From: a bacterium
GTDB taxonomy: Bacteria; Patescibacteriota; Minisyncoccia; UBA6257; JAGOQP01
Assembly: GCA_021780155.1 (NCBI GenBank)
Contig: JAJXZH010000035.1
Span: 1-34,761 of the forward strand
Direction: 5' to 3'
Length of the DNA: 34,761 nt
Each line of letters opens with the position of its first letter. The first letter of the stretch is position 1. The notes under the pieces are model-generated. The model made no database searches. It was given only the letters and a program-made list of their open reading frames with translations, and was not told the DNA's origin. Shown here piece after piece: positions 25,435 through 34,552 of the stretch. Position numbers and translations under genes: made by a program.

Positions 25435-25561
25435 TTCTCGTCCCGATAAATCGGGACTGCGAGGGTTCCTCACAATGATAATATTCTTGTGAGGCGGTGT
25501 GTAAAATATTTACTCACTTAATGTGGTAGAACATGAAAATTGGCTAATCGCCAATTTTTTA
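25435..25561 (+). repeat. 127-bp tandem structured repeat, copy 2
   Basis: Identical to copy 1; ends with the same terminator-like hairpin plus T run. Confidence 0.95.
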
Positions 25562-25572
25562 TTAATATTTTG

Positions 25573-25601
25573 TTGAATATTTTTACTGCTTGGAGTAAAA
25601 T
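25573..25601 (+). promoter_or_regulatory. promoter for adk, -10 ends 6 nt before ATG
   Basis: TTGAAT-17 nt-TAAAAT-tgtttt-ATG. Confidence 0.6.
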
Positions 25602-25607
25602 GTTTTT

Positions 25608-26321
25608 ATGTCTAATTTACCGATAAATAAAAAAGTAATTATTGTTATGGGACCTCCGGGATCCGGCAAGGGAACTCAAGCTAATTTAATTGCCGATAAA
25701 TTAAATTTATACCATTTGGATACGGGAAGATTTCTTGAAGAATTGGTTCACGATGAAAATCTAAAGGATAATCCTGAGGTGCAAGTTGAAAAAAAACATT
25801 TTGATGATGGAATTTTAATTAGTCCTTTGTTCTTTTTAAAATGGGTAACGGAAAAAATTCAGGATCTGTTTAAAAATGGAATGGGAATTATTTTTAGCGG
25901 ATCTCCTCGAACTATGTTGGAGGGATTTGGCGACGCCGAAAATAAAGGTTTAATGAATGTATTATCCGATATTTATGGCAAGGAAAATATTTTAATTTTT
26001 CTTCTGGAAGTTCCGGAAGAAGAATCATTGAGAAGAAATAGTTCCAGATTAATATGTTCAACTTGTGGAAATGCCATGATAAGCGCTCTTAATTTAAATT
26101 TATCTCAATGTCCGGTTTGTGGAGGAGCTTTTAGAGTAAGAACTTTGGATAAACCGGACATTATAAAAGTTCGTTTGCAGGAGTATAAGAATAGAACTTA
26201 TCCAATCATCTCCGAACTTGAAAAAAGGGGTTTTAAAGTTAATCACATAGATGGCTCTCCAATGCCATATAAAGTTTTTGAAAGCATTATTTTAATCGTC
26301 AATGATATTTTTAAAAAGTAA
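25608..26321 (+). CDS. adk: adenylate kinase, zinc-binding lid type
   Basis: P-loop GPPGSGKGTQA, HLDTGRFLEE, CSTCGN...CPVCGG lid. Confidence 0.93.
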   Translation: MSNLPINKKVIIVMGPPGSGKGTQANLIADKLNLYHLDTGRFLEELVHDENLKDNPEVQVEKKHFDDGILISPLFFLKWVTEKIQDLFKNGMGIIFSGSPRTMLEGFGDAENKGLMNVLSDIYGKENILIFLLEVPEEESLRRNSSRLICSTCGNAMISALNLNLSQCPVCGGAFRVRTLDKPDIIKVRLQEYKNRTYPIISELEKRGFKVNHIDGSPMPYKVFESIILIVNDIFKK

Positions 26322-27060
26322 GGAAGAAATAGAAATCTTGAAAGAATCCGGAAAAATTCTTTCGTCAATATTAAAAGCTTTAAAAAGTAAAGCGCTTATC
26401 GGCGTCAACCTTTTGGAGCTTGAAGATTTAGCTCAAAAAATGTCCAAAGAATTTGATGCCAAACCTTCGTTTTTTGGATATCAACCTGACGGAGCCGAAA
26501 AGCCATACCCGGCCGCTTTATGTTTGTCTTTAAACGAAGTTGTTGTTCATGGAGTTCCTAAAAATTATAGATTGAAGTCGGGGGATGTATTAAAAATAGA
26601 TATGGGAGTGATTTATGAGGGAATGTATACGGATTCGGCGGTTACCGTTGGTATTGGAGAACTATCGTCTGTCGCCAAAAAACTTATGAATTCAACAAAA
26701 AAAGCTCTTGATGATGCGATAAAAATAATAAAAATAGGAAGACACATAGGAGATATTGGATATGTAGTTGAAAAAAGAGCGAAAAAAGACGGATTTAAAG
26801 TTATAAAAAATCTTACCGGACATGGAGTCGGCTATGCCGTTCACGAAGAGCCTACTATTTTGAATTTTGGGAGAAAAAACACCGGACCGGAAATAAGAGA
26901 TGGAATGGTTATTGCCGTAGAGCCAATGTTTAGCGTTTCAAGCGAACAAATTGTCCAAAACAGGGATGAGAGCTATTCGTCAGCCGATGGAAGTCTGACC
27001 GCTCAATTTGAGCACACTATTGCGGTTACAAAAAATAAAATCATTGTTTTAACCGAATAG
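26302..27060 (+). CDS. map: methionine aminopeptidase type I
   Basis: SLNEVVVHGVP, DMGVIYEGMYTDSAVTV, LTGHGVGYAVHEEP, EPMF, QFEHTIAVT. Confidence 0.95.
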   Translation: MIFLKSKEEIEILKESGKILSSILKALKSKALIGVNLLELEDLAQKMSKEFDAKPSFFGYQPDGAEKPYPAALCLSLNEVVVHGVPKNYRLKSGDVLKIDMGVIYEGMYTDSAVTVGIGELSSVAKKLMNSTKKALDDAIKIIKIGRHIGDIGYVVEKRAKKDGFKVIKNLTGHGVGYAVHEEPTILNFGRKNTGPEIRDGMVIAVEPMFSVSSEQIVQNRDESYSSADGSLTAQFEHTIAVTKNKIIVLTE

Positions 27061-27114
27061 TTTTAAAATATGCCATTTTATTTTTTTTGATATTTTTTGT
27101 GATACAATTATTTT

Positions 27115-28386
27115 ATGAATTATTTTTATGCCACTATAATTTCAGCCGCAGGAACAAACCTCTTTAATTTTTTAAGTTCCATTTTTGAATCGATGTCGTT
27201 AAAAGATGTGGTTGATATTATTTTAACCGCTTTTATTATTGGCGGTTTTTTGTGGCTTTTTAAAAAAACAAAAAGCGTTTCTGTGGCACTTACCGCCATT
27301 ATCGGTTTTATAATATTTTACTCGGTTGCCTATTGGCTCAATCTTTATACGGTTTTAAGCATTGCCAATGCTTTTTTGGGTAGTATCGTGGTCATTTTGG
27401 TAATTATTTTTCAAAAAGAGCTAAGACGCTTTGTTGAGTGGATAGATATTTCCGCTATTAGAAAAAGATTCTCCAAAAATTCCAAAGGAAAAAGAAATTC
27501 CGGAGCCAAAGATGCTATTGATATTTTGACTTCAACCGTTTTTACGATGGCAAAAAGGAAAATTGGAGGACTCGTGGTTTTCCCCGGAATAGAGCCAATT
27601 GGTTCTTTTGTGAGTGGGGGATTTGATCTTGATGGAAAAATTTCCGATCCGTTGCTTTTGAGCATTTTTGATACTTCATCTCCCGGACATGATGGAGCAA
27701 TAATTATAGAACAAGATGTTATAAAAAAGTTTGGAGTTGTTTTGCCTCTTTCGGAAAGAGATGATTATGAAAAATTAAAACATCTTGGAACGCGTCACCG
27801 TTCCGCTTTGGGTCTTTCGGAAAGAACCGATGCTTTGTGCGTAATCGTTTCGGAAGAAAAGGGAAGAGTCTCCTTGGCTTTTGATGGAGCCATAGAAGTT
27901 GTTGAATCACCGGAAGATTTAAAAAATAAACTAAAAACATTTTTGAATGTTTCCGATACAAATGCCTCAAAGTCAAAATTACTAAGCGCTCAGTTATTTT
28001 CAAAAATAAGAAAAAATATACTTAATGCATTGCTGGCATTGTTTTTAGCATTGGTTTTCTGGCTTTTTATAAGTTATCCTCAGTTGGGAATAATTCAAAA
28101 AGATATTTTAGCTCCGGTAGTATTCACTAATGTTCCCGATAACGCCACAATAGATAGATTGACTTATTCTCAGGTTGATTTGATTTTTTTGGGATCGGAG
28201 AAAGATTTTCAATTGCTTGGTTCAAATAGTATAAAAGCGGTCGTGGATATATCAAACAAAGTTAACAATACAACAACTCAATATTTGTCCGTTTATCTCA
28301 AGCCGGACAATATACAATATCCTCCATCATTGAAACTGATTAAAATAGATCCAAGTCAAATAGAATTCAGAATTAATTTTAAATAA
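27115..28386 (+). CDS. diadenylate cyclase (DAC) fused to a C-terminal YbbR-like domain
   Basis: N-terminal TMs; DAC motifs PGHDGAIII and GTRHRSALGLSERTDAL; then TM (LNALLALFLALVFWLFIS) and a YbbR-like beta domain. Confidence 0.9.
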   Translation: MNYFYATIISAAGTNLFNFLSSIFESMSLKDVVDIILTAFIIGGFLWLFKKTKSVSVALTAIIGFIIFYSVAYWLNLYTVLSIANAFLGSIVVILVIIFQKELRRFVEWIDISAIRKRFSKNSKGKRNSGAKDAIDILTSTVFTMAKRKIGGLVVFPGIEPIGSFVSGGFDLDGKISDPLLLSIFDTSSPGHDGAIIIEQDVIKKFGVVLPLSERDDYEKLKHLGTRHRSALGLSERTDALCVIVSEEKGRVSLAFDGAIEVVESPEDLKNKLKTFLNVSDTNASKSKLLSAQLFSKIRKNILNALLALFLALVFWLFISYPQLGIIQKDILAPVVFTNVPDNATIDRLTYSQVDLIFLGSEKDFQLLGSNSIKAVVDISNKVNNTTTQYLSVYLKPDNIQYPPSLKLIKIDPSQIEFRINFK

Positions 28387-28392
28387 TTTTAT

Positions 28393-29142
28393 ATGGACTT
28401 GAAGCCTTATTTTTCAATTATTATTCCCGCCTATAATGAATCAAAAAGATTGCCTTTGACATTGATTGATGTGGACAGACATATGCAAAATGCTCCATTT
28501 GATTATGAAATTATTGTCGTTGATAATAATTCCAAAGACGCTACCAAGGAAATAGCGTTAAGATTTTCTTCAATTATTAAGAATTTAAAAGTTTTAGAGT
28601 GTAGGACTCAAGGCAAAGGAGCGGCGGTAAAGGTTGGCATGGAACAATCTAAGGGGAAAATAAGATTGTTTTTGGATGCCGATAATTCTGTCTCGGTTGA
28701 TCAATTTTTTAAAATGAAACATTTTTTTGAGGAGGGTTATGATGTGGTTATTGCTTCAAGAAATGTTCAAGGTTCAAAAACCGAACCACCTCAGCCATGG
28801 TATAGATTTTTAATGGGAATTTTAGGAAATATTTTTATTAGAACCATTATTTTGGGCGGGATAAAAGATACTCAATGTGGATTTAAAGCTTTTAGCGAAA
28901 GAGCGGCATCAAAAATTTTTCCGTTGTCGGATATTAATGGTTGGGGCTTTGATGTAGAAATTTTATCTTTAGCCAAAGATATGGGATTTAAAATAAAAGA
29001 AGCTCCTGTTTTGTGGGTTAATTCATTAGGGTCAAAGATTGGTCCCGGAGCTTATTTTCAGGTGTTTTTTGATACAATAAAAATAAAACTAAGAATGATT
29101 GCAAAATATTATCTAAAAAAATCATCAAAGATGAGAGTTTAA
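28393..29142 (+). CDS. family 2 glycosyltransferase, dolichyl-phosphate-sugar synthase type
   Basis: YFSIIIPAYNESKRLPLTL, DYEIIVVDNNSKDATKE, LFLDADNSVSVDQF, DTQCGFKAFSERAA. Confidence 0.9.
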   Translation: MDLKPYFSIIIPAYNESKRLPLTLIDVDRHMQNAPFDYEIIVVDNNSKDATKEIALRFSSIIKNLKVLECRTQGKGAAVKVGMEQSKGKIRLFLDADNSVSVDQFFKMKHFFEEGYDVVIASRNVQGSKTEPPQPWYRFLMGILGNIFIRTIILGGIKDTQCGFKAFSERAASKIFPLSDINGWGFDVEILSLAKDMGFKIKEAPVLWVNSLGSKIGPGAYFQVFFDTIKIKLRMIAKYYLKKSSKMRV

Positions 29143-29206
29143 CTTTACTTTTTTGAAATAGCGAGTATAGTATCTGATTGTAAAATTATTAAGCATTAAA
29201 TAAATT

Positions 29207-29668
29207 ATGGCTGAACAATTTTTAAGCAAAGAGAAGGTTGAAGAATTGAAAAAACATCTTAAAGAACTTCAAACAACCGAAAGATTTAAAATTGCCGAAC
29301 GACTAAAAAGAGCCAAAGAGCACGGTGATTTATCGGAAAATTTTGAATATTCTCAAGCCAAAGAAGATCAGGATAAGCTGGAGCGGGAGATATTTGATTT
29401 GGAAGCGCTTCTAAAGGATGCCAAAATTATCACCAAACCAAAAAATAAAAATATGGTTAATGTCGGATTAGCCGTTACGGTGAAGAATAAAGGTAAGGAG
29501 ATTATTTTTACAATTGTTGGTTCACAGGATGCTGACCCGATGCAAAATAAAATTTCAAATGTTTCACCTTTAGGAAAAGCTCTTTTAGGTAAGAGAATTG
29601 GAGATAGAGTAAAATTTAAAACACCAAAAGGAGTGGAAATAGATTACGAGATAGCAAATATTGATTAA
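29207..29668 (+). CDS. greA: transcription elongation factor GreA
   Basis: RLKRAKEHGDLSENFEYSQAKEDQ...ISNVSPLGKALLGKRIGDRVKFKTPKG. Confidence 0.95.
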   Translation: MAEQFLSKEKVEELKKHLKELQTTERFKIAERLKRAKEHGDLSENFEYSQAKEDQDKLEREIFDLEALLKDAKIITKPKNKNMVNVGLAVTVKNKGKEIIFTIVGSQDADPMQNKISNVSPLGKALLGKRIGDRVKFKTPKGVEIDYEIANID

Positions 29669-29680
29669 TCTACTGACGAG

Positions 29681-29708
29681 AGCGGGGTTTAAAAAATCCC
29701 CGCTTTTT
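29681..29708 (+). terminator. intrinsic terminator after greA
   Basis: AGCGGGG-tttaaaaaat-CCCCGCT followed by T run. Confidence 0.8.
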
Positions 29709-29709
29709 G

Positions 29710-29715
29710 TTATAA
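29710..29715 (+). promoter_or_regulatory. extended -10 for lysS (TGTTATAAT), 7 nt from ATG
   Basis: TG-t-TATAAT at the end of the greA terminator T run. Confidence 0.5.
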
Positions 29716-29722
29716 TAATAAA

Positions 29723-31174
29723 ATGATTGAAAAAATAATATCCGACAGGTTAAAAAAACTTGATAATCTAAAAAAAGAGGGGATAAATCCCTATCCTACA
29801 AAATCCCAAAGGACGATCTCTATTGGAGATTTTTTGTTTAAATTTAATTCTTTCAAAAAATCCGATAAAAAGGTTTATTTAGTCGGAAGAATAAAAAGTT
29901 TTCGCGATCAGGGGAAAATAATTTTCGTTGATATTGAAGATTTTTCCGGAAAAATTCAGGCGATCTTTAAAAGCGAACAACTTAAAAACAATTTTAAACT
30001 CTTAAAAGACAATATCGATTCCGGAGATTTTGTTCAAATTTTTGGAAAAGCAATGACAACAAAATCCGGCCAAAAAAGTATCTTTGTTTATAATTCCGTT
30101 TTCTTGACCAAATCGTTAAGACCAATACCCAAAGATTTTTATGGAATTGAAAATATTGAATTGCGTTTAAGAAAAAGATATTTAGATTCAATAACCGACT
30201 CTAAGGTTAGGGAAATTTTTACCAGAAAATCTATTTTTTGGAATTCAGTAAGGTCATTTTTAAATGAGAGTGGTTTTTTGGAGGTTGATACTCCGGTTTT
30301 GGAACAAACTCCAGGAGGTGCTGAGGCTCAACCATTTAAAACTCATCACAATGCTTTGGATGAGGATTTTTATCTTAGAATCTCTTTGGAAATTTCATTA
30401 AAAAAAATGTTGGTTGGTGGTTTCGAAAAAATATTTGAAATTGGGAGAATTTTTAGAAATGAAGGAATAGATGCCGAACATTTACAGGATTATACGCAAT
30501 GTGAATTTTATTGGGCTTATTCCGAATATAACGAATTGATGAAATTTGTTGAAAAACTTTATAAATTTGTAATCAAAAAAACCATTGGCTCTTTGGTTGT
30601 TTCCTATAAAGGAGAAAAAATAAATTGGGGAAAAAAATGGCAAACGGTTGATTATTGTGATGCTTTTTATAAAGCCACCAATCTTGATCCAACAATAGCA
30701 TCCAGAGATGCCTTACTTAAAAAAGCCCACGAATTGAACATATTTGTTGAAGCTTCTTCCGGAAAGGGAAGAATTATTGACCAAATATTCAAAAAAACAG
30801 TCAGATCCAAATTAATCCAACCAACTTTTTTGATAAATCCTCCGATTTTTATAGAACCACTAGCTAAGAAATCTTCAAAAAATCCTCTAAAAGTTGAAAG
30901 ATTTCAAGTGATGGCCGGAGGGACGGAGTTGGGTAAGGGATTTTCCGAGTTGAATGACCCGATAGATCAAAGAGAAAGATTTCAAGAACAAATGAAGCTG
31001 AGAGATCAAGGGGATTTGGAAGCTCAACGTTTGGACGAAGATTTTCTGGAGGCTTTAGAATATGGCATGCCTCCGGCGGCAGGATTTGGATTTTCCGAAA
31101 GATTATTTGCCGTGCTTATGGATAAACCCGTAAGAGAAACAATATACTTCCCGCCGATGAAAAAAGATAAATAA
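29723..31174 (+). CDS. lysS: lysyl-tRNA synthetase class II
   Basis: RKRYLDSI, FLEVDTPVLEQTPGGAEAQPF, FEIGRIFRNEGIDAEHLQDYTQCEFYWAY, GFGFSERLFAVLMDK. Confidence 0.94.
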   Translation: MIEKIISDRLKKLDNLKKEGINPYPTKSQRTISIGDFLFKFNSFKKSDKKVYLVGRIKSFRDQGKIIFVDIEDFSGKIQAIFKSEQLKNNFKLLKDNIDSGDFVQIFGKAMTTKSGQKSIFVYNSVFLTKSLRPIPKDFYGIENIELRLRKRYLDSITDSKVREIFTRKSIFWNSVRSFLNESGFLEVDTPVLEQTPGGAEAQPFKTHHNALDEDFYLRISLEISLKKMLVGGFEKIFEIGRIFRNEGIDAEHLQDYTQCEFYWAYSEYNELMKFVEKLYKFVIKKTIGSLVVSYKGEKINWGKKWQTVDYCDAFYKATNLDPTIASRDALLKKAHELNIFVEASSGKGRIIDQIFKKTVRSKLIQPTFLINPPIFIEPLAKKSSKNPLKVERFQVMAGGTELGKGFSELNDPIDQRERFQEQMKLRDQGDLEAQRLDEDFLEALEYGMPPAAGFGFSERLFAVLMDKPVRETIYFPPMKKDK

Positions 31175-31200
31175 TTTTTTTGTCAGATCCTAATTTTTAG

Positions 31201-32136
31201 ATGATCGATTATTATCAGAATCAGAAATTTAAAAAAAATAGAAGAAAAAAAACGAAATTCTTCATTGCGTTGTTTTTATTTTTTTTATTGGTAATAATTG
31301 GGGGCATAGTTTATTTTTTTAATAGTCCTTATTCAAAGATAAAAACGATTAATGTTAATATTGAAAATCAAGATAAAGTTCTTAGTGATAATTTTATAAA
31401 TTCATACAATTCTGAAGTTAATGGCAAAAAATATTTTTTTGAAAAAATATTTGGAGAAAACAGCATTTTTACTCCATTGTTTTATTCATCGGATATCGTA
31501 AGTTCTATAGAAAAAAATATATCGGAAGTCAAAGACGTTAAAATCAAAACTAATATTTTTTCCCGGTCGGTTGATATTGAAGGAACAATTAGACAGAAAT
31601 TTGGTCTTTGGTGTTTAAATAATCAACACTCAACCTCAACAATGGGCGTCAATTCGGCAACCTCATCTTTACAATCAAATCTTGGACAAATAACCGCCTC
31701 TACCTCGACTTCTTCGGATTCAAACAATATCACTGCTCCCAACTTTTATGATTCAACAAAATGTTTTTGGTTTGATAATGATGGAGTTGCTTTTATGGAA
31801 GGACCGGACACCGAAGGTCAGTTAATTTATAAAGTTATGGATTCGTATGATAGCAATATAAATATTGGGCAAACTATTTTGAGTGGAGAATTGATAAAAA
31901 ATATAATTTCCGATTTTGATTTTCTGGACAAATCCGGATTGGGATATAAAATTTTATATCTTTCCGATCCGTCCCTTGAGGAAGTTCATACCGATGTTTC
32001 AGTCAAACCGGTCATTTATTTTAGTTTAAGAAATGACCCCGCTTATGCTCTCGATGCCTTTTTAAAATATAAGTCAGATTTTATTAAATCGGGATATGTT
32101 GATTTGAGAATTCCAAACAGAATTTATTACAAATAA
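31201..32136 (+). CDS. FtsQ/DivIB-like POTRA membrane protein with Ser/Thr-rich insertion
   Basis: N-terminal TM, SYNSEV-type POTRA region, LWCLNN...KCFWFDNDGVAF as in FtsQ; insertion HSTSTMGVNSATSSLQSNLGQITASTSTSSDS. Confidence 0.6.
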   Translation: MIDYYQNQKFKKNRRKKTKFFIALFLFFLLVIIGGIVYFFNSPYSKIKTINVNIENQDKVLSDNFINSYNSEVNGKKYFFEKIFGENSIFTPLFYSSDIVSSIEKNISEVKDVKIKTNIFSRSVDIEGTIRQKFGLWCLNNQHSTSTMGVNSATSSLQSNLGQITASTSTSSDSNNITAPNFYDSTKCFWFDNDGVAFMEGPDTEGQLIYKVMDSYDSNINIGQTILSGELIKNIISDFDFLDKSGLGYKILYLSDPSLEEVHTDVSVKPVIYFSLRNDPAYALDAFLKYKSDFIKSGYVDLRIPNRIYYK

Positions 32137-32157
32137 TTTTTCTATTTTAATTTGTAA
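32127..32157. terminator. possible bidirectional hairpin between convergent genes
   Basis: TTACAAAT...ATTTGTAA spanning both stop-codon regions. Confidence 0.35.
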
Positions 32158-34052
32158 ATAAAAATTGATGTTCCGGCTCGAGCATAAGGATTTTGATAAT
32201 TATTTATCCATTGATAAGAATTTTCTTGGTTTATTTGATAATTATTTATTGGATTGGCCTTTGCCGATTCTATTGAATTTATGGATACCGCATACCAATC
32301 AATTCCTTGGCTTGTAGGATCGCCCTTGGCCGAATTCCATTCAACAGCTTTATCTCCTAAATAGTATTGGACATTCCCTCCGCCAAAATAATCCACCCCT
32401 ATTTTTTGAATATTGTTTTTATCTACAAAATCTTTGAGTCGCTTTAAGTCTTGCCCCCAATCATAATTTGAGTCGGTGGCAATCTTGTATCCGTTCCAAA
32501 TCCCGCCTCCAAAATAATTATAATAAGAAAGAAAATACGGATAAGCGGATATTGTATCCGCAATTAACCATATTGATATCAATAAAATCAAGAAAAATTT
32601 TAATGATTTTTTAAGAAAAGTTTTAAAAGCGGATGAAATTCTATTTATTGTTGAGACATATTCAAAATCTAATTTTGAATTAAACCATTTTTTTATCGAA
32701 CCGGTGGCAAGGATATATAAAAGCGGAAGAGTTGGCAATATATGTCTAATTCCTATATCCAGATTACTTCTGATGCTGTAAAGCCAATATAATAGAACCG
32801 TCAAAATCATTGAAAATTCATAAAAATTAAATTCAAGATAATTAAAAAATCTATTTCTTTTTTTGTCTTTAGTGTTTTTGAAAAATCTTTTTATTGCCAG
32901 ATATAATCCTAAGGCGATAATTATCAAAATCGGTATCGGTTCTTTGGTAAAAAACAATATAGGAAAATAATACCACCATCCTGAAGAGCTGATATTTCCG
33001 ATAAAATAAGAAGTATTCCCTCCGGTTGATCTTTGAATAACCATAAGAATTCCCAGAATGTATTGCCCAAATCCTCTTAATATCGGCTTGGACGACATCC
33101 AAATATCGATGTCGGCTATGCACCTTAAATCGATTTTGTTTGGCAGACATTTTGACCAGCTTAAGTCGGGACCTCCAGAGAAAGAATTTAATAAATAAAC
33201 GGTGTCCGTGTTTTGTTTGAGTATCGGATAATTAAAGGTAAATAGAATATAGACACCCCAAACCAGAATATAACCTATGGCTAATATTTTAACGAAAGAA
33301 ATAAAATATTCCCATAAATTTTTCAATGATTTTTTTGAAAATATATTGTATCCCAATTCATTTGATTTAAGCCACCACCTGGTTAAAGACAAAATCAAAA
33401 ACAATGGCGTTAAAATAACGGTTGAAAATTTTAGAAGCTGAGAAATCCCAAAAACTATTCCCGCTATCCAAAGTGTTTTTTTGTTAGGATTTGTCAAATA
33501 TTTATCGTAAGCCCAAATTCCTATAAGAAAACCTAAAGATGCGGCAACATCGGTGGTAACATAATGACCATTGGCTAAAAAATTTGGAGAAAGACCGACA
33601 AAGAATGATGGCAGAAGAGCCCAAATTGGTCCTACAATTTCCCTTGATAAAAAATAAACCAAAATTATAAAAATTAAAGTTAGGATTATCGGAAATAATC
33701 TTGACCAAAATATTATTAAGTCGGCTTTTTGTCCGTTGTCTTTGTAGATAAAATCTGTTCCCGCGCTCCATTGGTTATTAACATCGGAAGTCCATAGTTT
33801 TTGATCGGTTGGAAAATTTAGTCCCAAAAAAAGTAATGGAGTTGCCGCAAGCGCTTTTAAAAGCGGAGGGTGTTCGGGATTCAGTCGATAATCAAGATAT
33901 TTTACATAACTATAACCGGCAGGAATATGAGCAAGTTCGTCCATAACGGCTGAATCTTGATTGGAAACTTTAAGCATCAAAAAACCCGAAGAAACAACGA
34001 TTAAGCACAATAGAAAAGTACTCAAAGAATTAATGGAAATTAACTTTTTCAT
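32142..34052 (-). CDS. GT39/PMT-like membrane glycosyltransferase
   Basis: Multi-TM; MDELAHIPAGYSYVKYLDYRLNPEHPPLLKALAATPLL, IRHILPTLPLLYIL. Confidence 0.8.
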   Translation of the reverse strand: MKKLISINSLSTFLLCLIVVSSGFLMLKVSNQDSAVMDELAHIPAGYSYVKYLDYRLNPEHPPLLKALAATPLLFLGLNFPTDQKLWTSDVNNQWSAGTDFIYKDNGQKADLIIFWSRLFPIILTLIFIILVYFLSREIVGPIWALLPSFFVGLSPNFLANGHYVTTDVAASLGFLIGIWAYDKYLTNPNKKTLWIAGIVFGISQLLKFSTVILTPLFLILSLTRWWLKSNELGYNIFSKKSLKNLWEYFISFVKILAIGYILVWGVYILFTFNYPILKQNTDTVYLLNSFSGGPDLSWSKCLPNKIDLRCIADIDIWMSSKPILRGFGQYILGILMVIQRSTGGNTSYFIGNISSSGWWYYFPILFFTKEPIPILIIIALGLYLAIKRFFKNTKDKKRNRFFNYLEFNFYEFSMILTVLLYWLYSIRSNLDIGIRHILPTLPLLYILATGSIKKWFNSKLDFEYVSTINRISSAFKTFLKKSLKFFLILLISIWLIADTISAYPYFLSYYNYFGGGIWNGYKIATDSNYDWGQDLKRLKDFVDKNNIQKIGVDYFGGGNVQYYLGDKAVEWNSAKGDPTSQGIDWYAVSINSIESAKANPINNYQINQENSYQWINNYQNPYARAGTSIFIYKLK

Positions 34053-34102
34053 GTTTCTGAATTATACAATAAATTATTGGTTTGTGTTAATATTTATTAA
34101 AA

Positions 34103-34498
34103 ATGTTTAAATTTTCTGTTTCTGAAAAATATATTTGGACCAAGCATGCTCAAGCCAAGATGGCCTATTATAATATATCTCCTTCTAGAGTCAAAAGAAT
34201 CATGAAAACTCCGCAAAGAATTGAGGAGGGGATTGCTACCGGGACTAAGGCGTTTATGCAGCCCGTTTCTTACAAATTTAAGAATGGAACAAAAACTTGG
34301 AATCAGGAATATTGGGTTATGGCGGTTACTCAAAATAAAAAACCAGATGTTGAAAATAAAAAATATGGTTCAAAATTTGAAAATAAATTTAATATTAAAA
34401 TCATATCGGCTTGGAGATATCCGGGAGTAACCAAACCCGGAGCGTCATTGCCTCAGGAAATATTAAGCGAGATTAGTGAGGCTTTGATGAATTTATAA
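34103..34498 (+). CDS. hypothetical protein, possibly DUF4258-like
   Basis: IWTKHAQAKMAYYNISPSRVKRIMKTPQRIEEG...IKIISAWRYPG pattern. Confidence 0.5.
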   Translation: MFKFSVSEKYIWTKHAQAKMAYYNISPSRVKRIMKTPQRIEEGIATGTKAFMQPVSYKFKNGTKTWNQEYWVMAVTQNKKPDVENKKYGSKFENKFNIKIISAWRYPGVTKPGASLPQEILSEISEALMNL

Positions 34499-34552
34499 AT
34501 TAAAAAATATGATACTTGTTTATTTTGATATTTTGTAAGATTATATAGATAT

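Noticed and set aside
25295-25561. CRISPR array or tRNA pair
   Set aside because: Only two long units, repeat far longer than the 13-nt spacer, and no cloverleaf or T-loop sequence; neither model fits.
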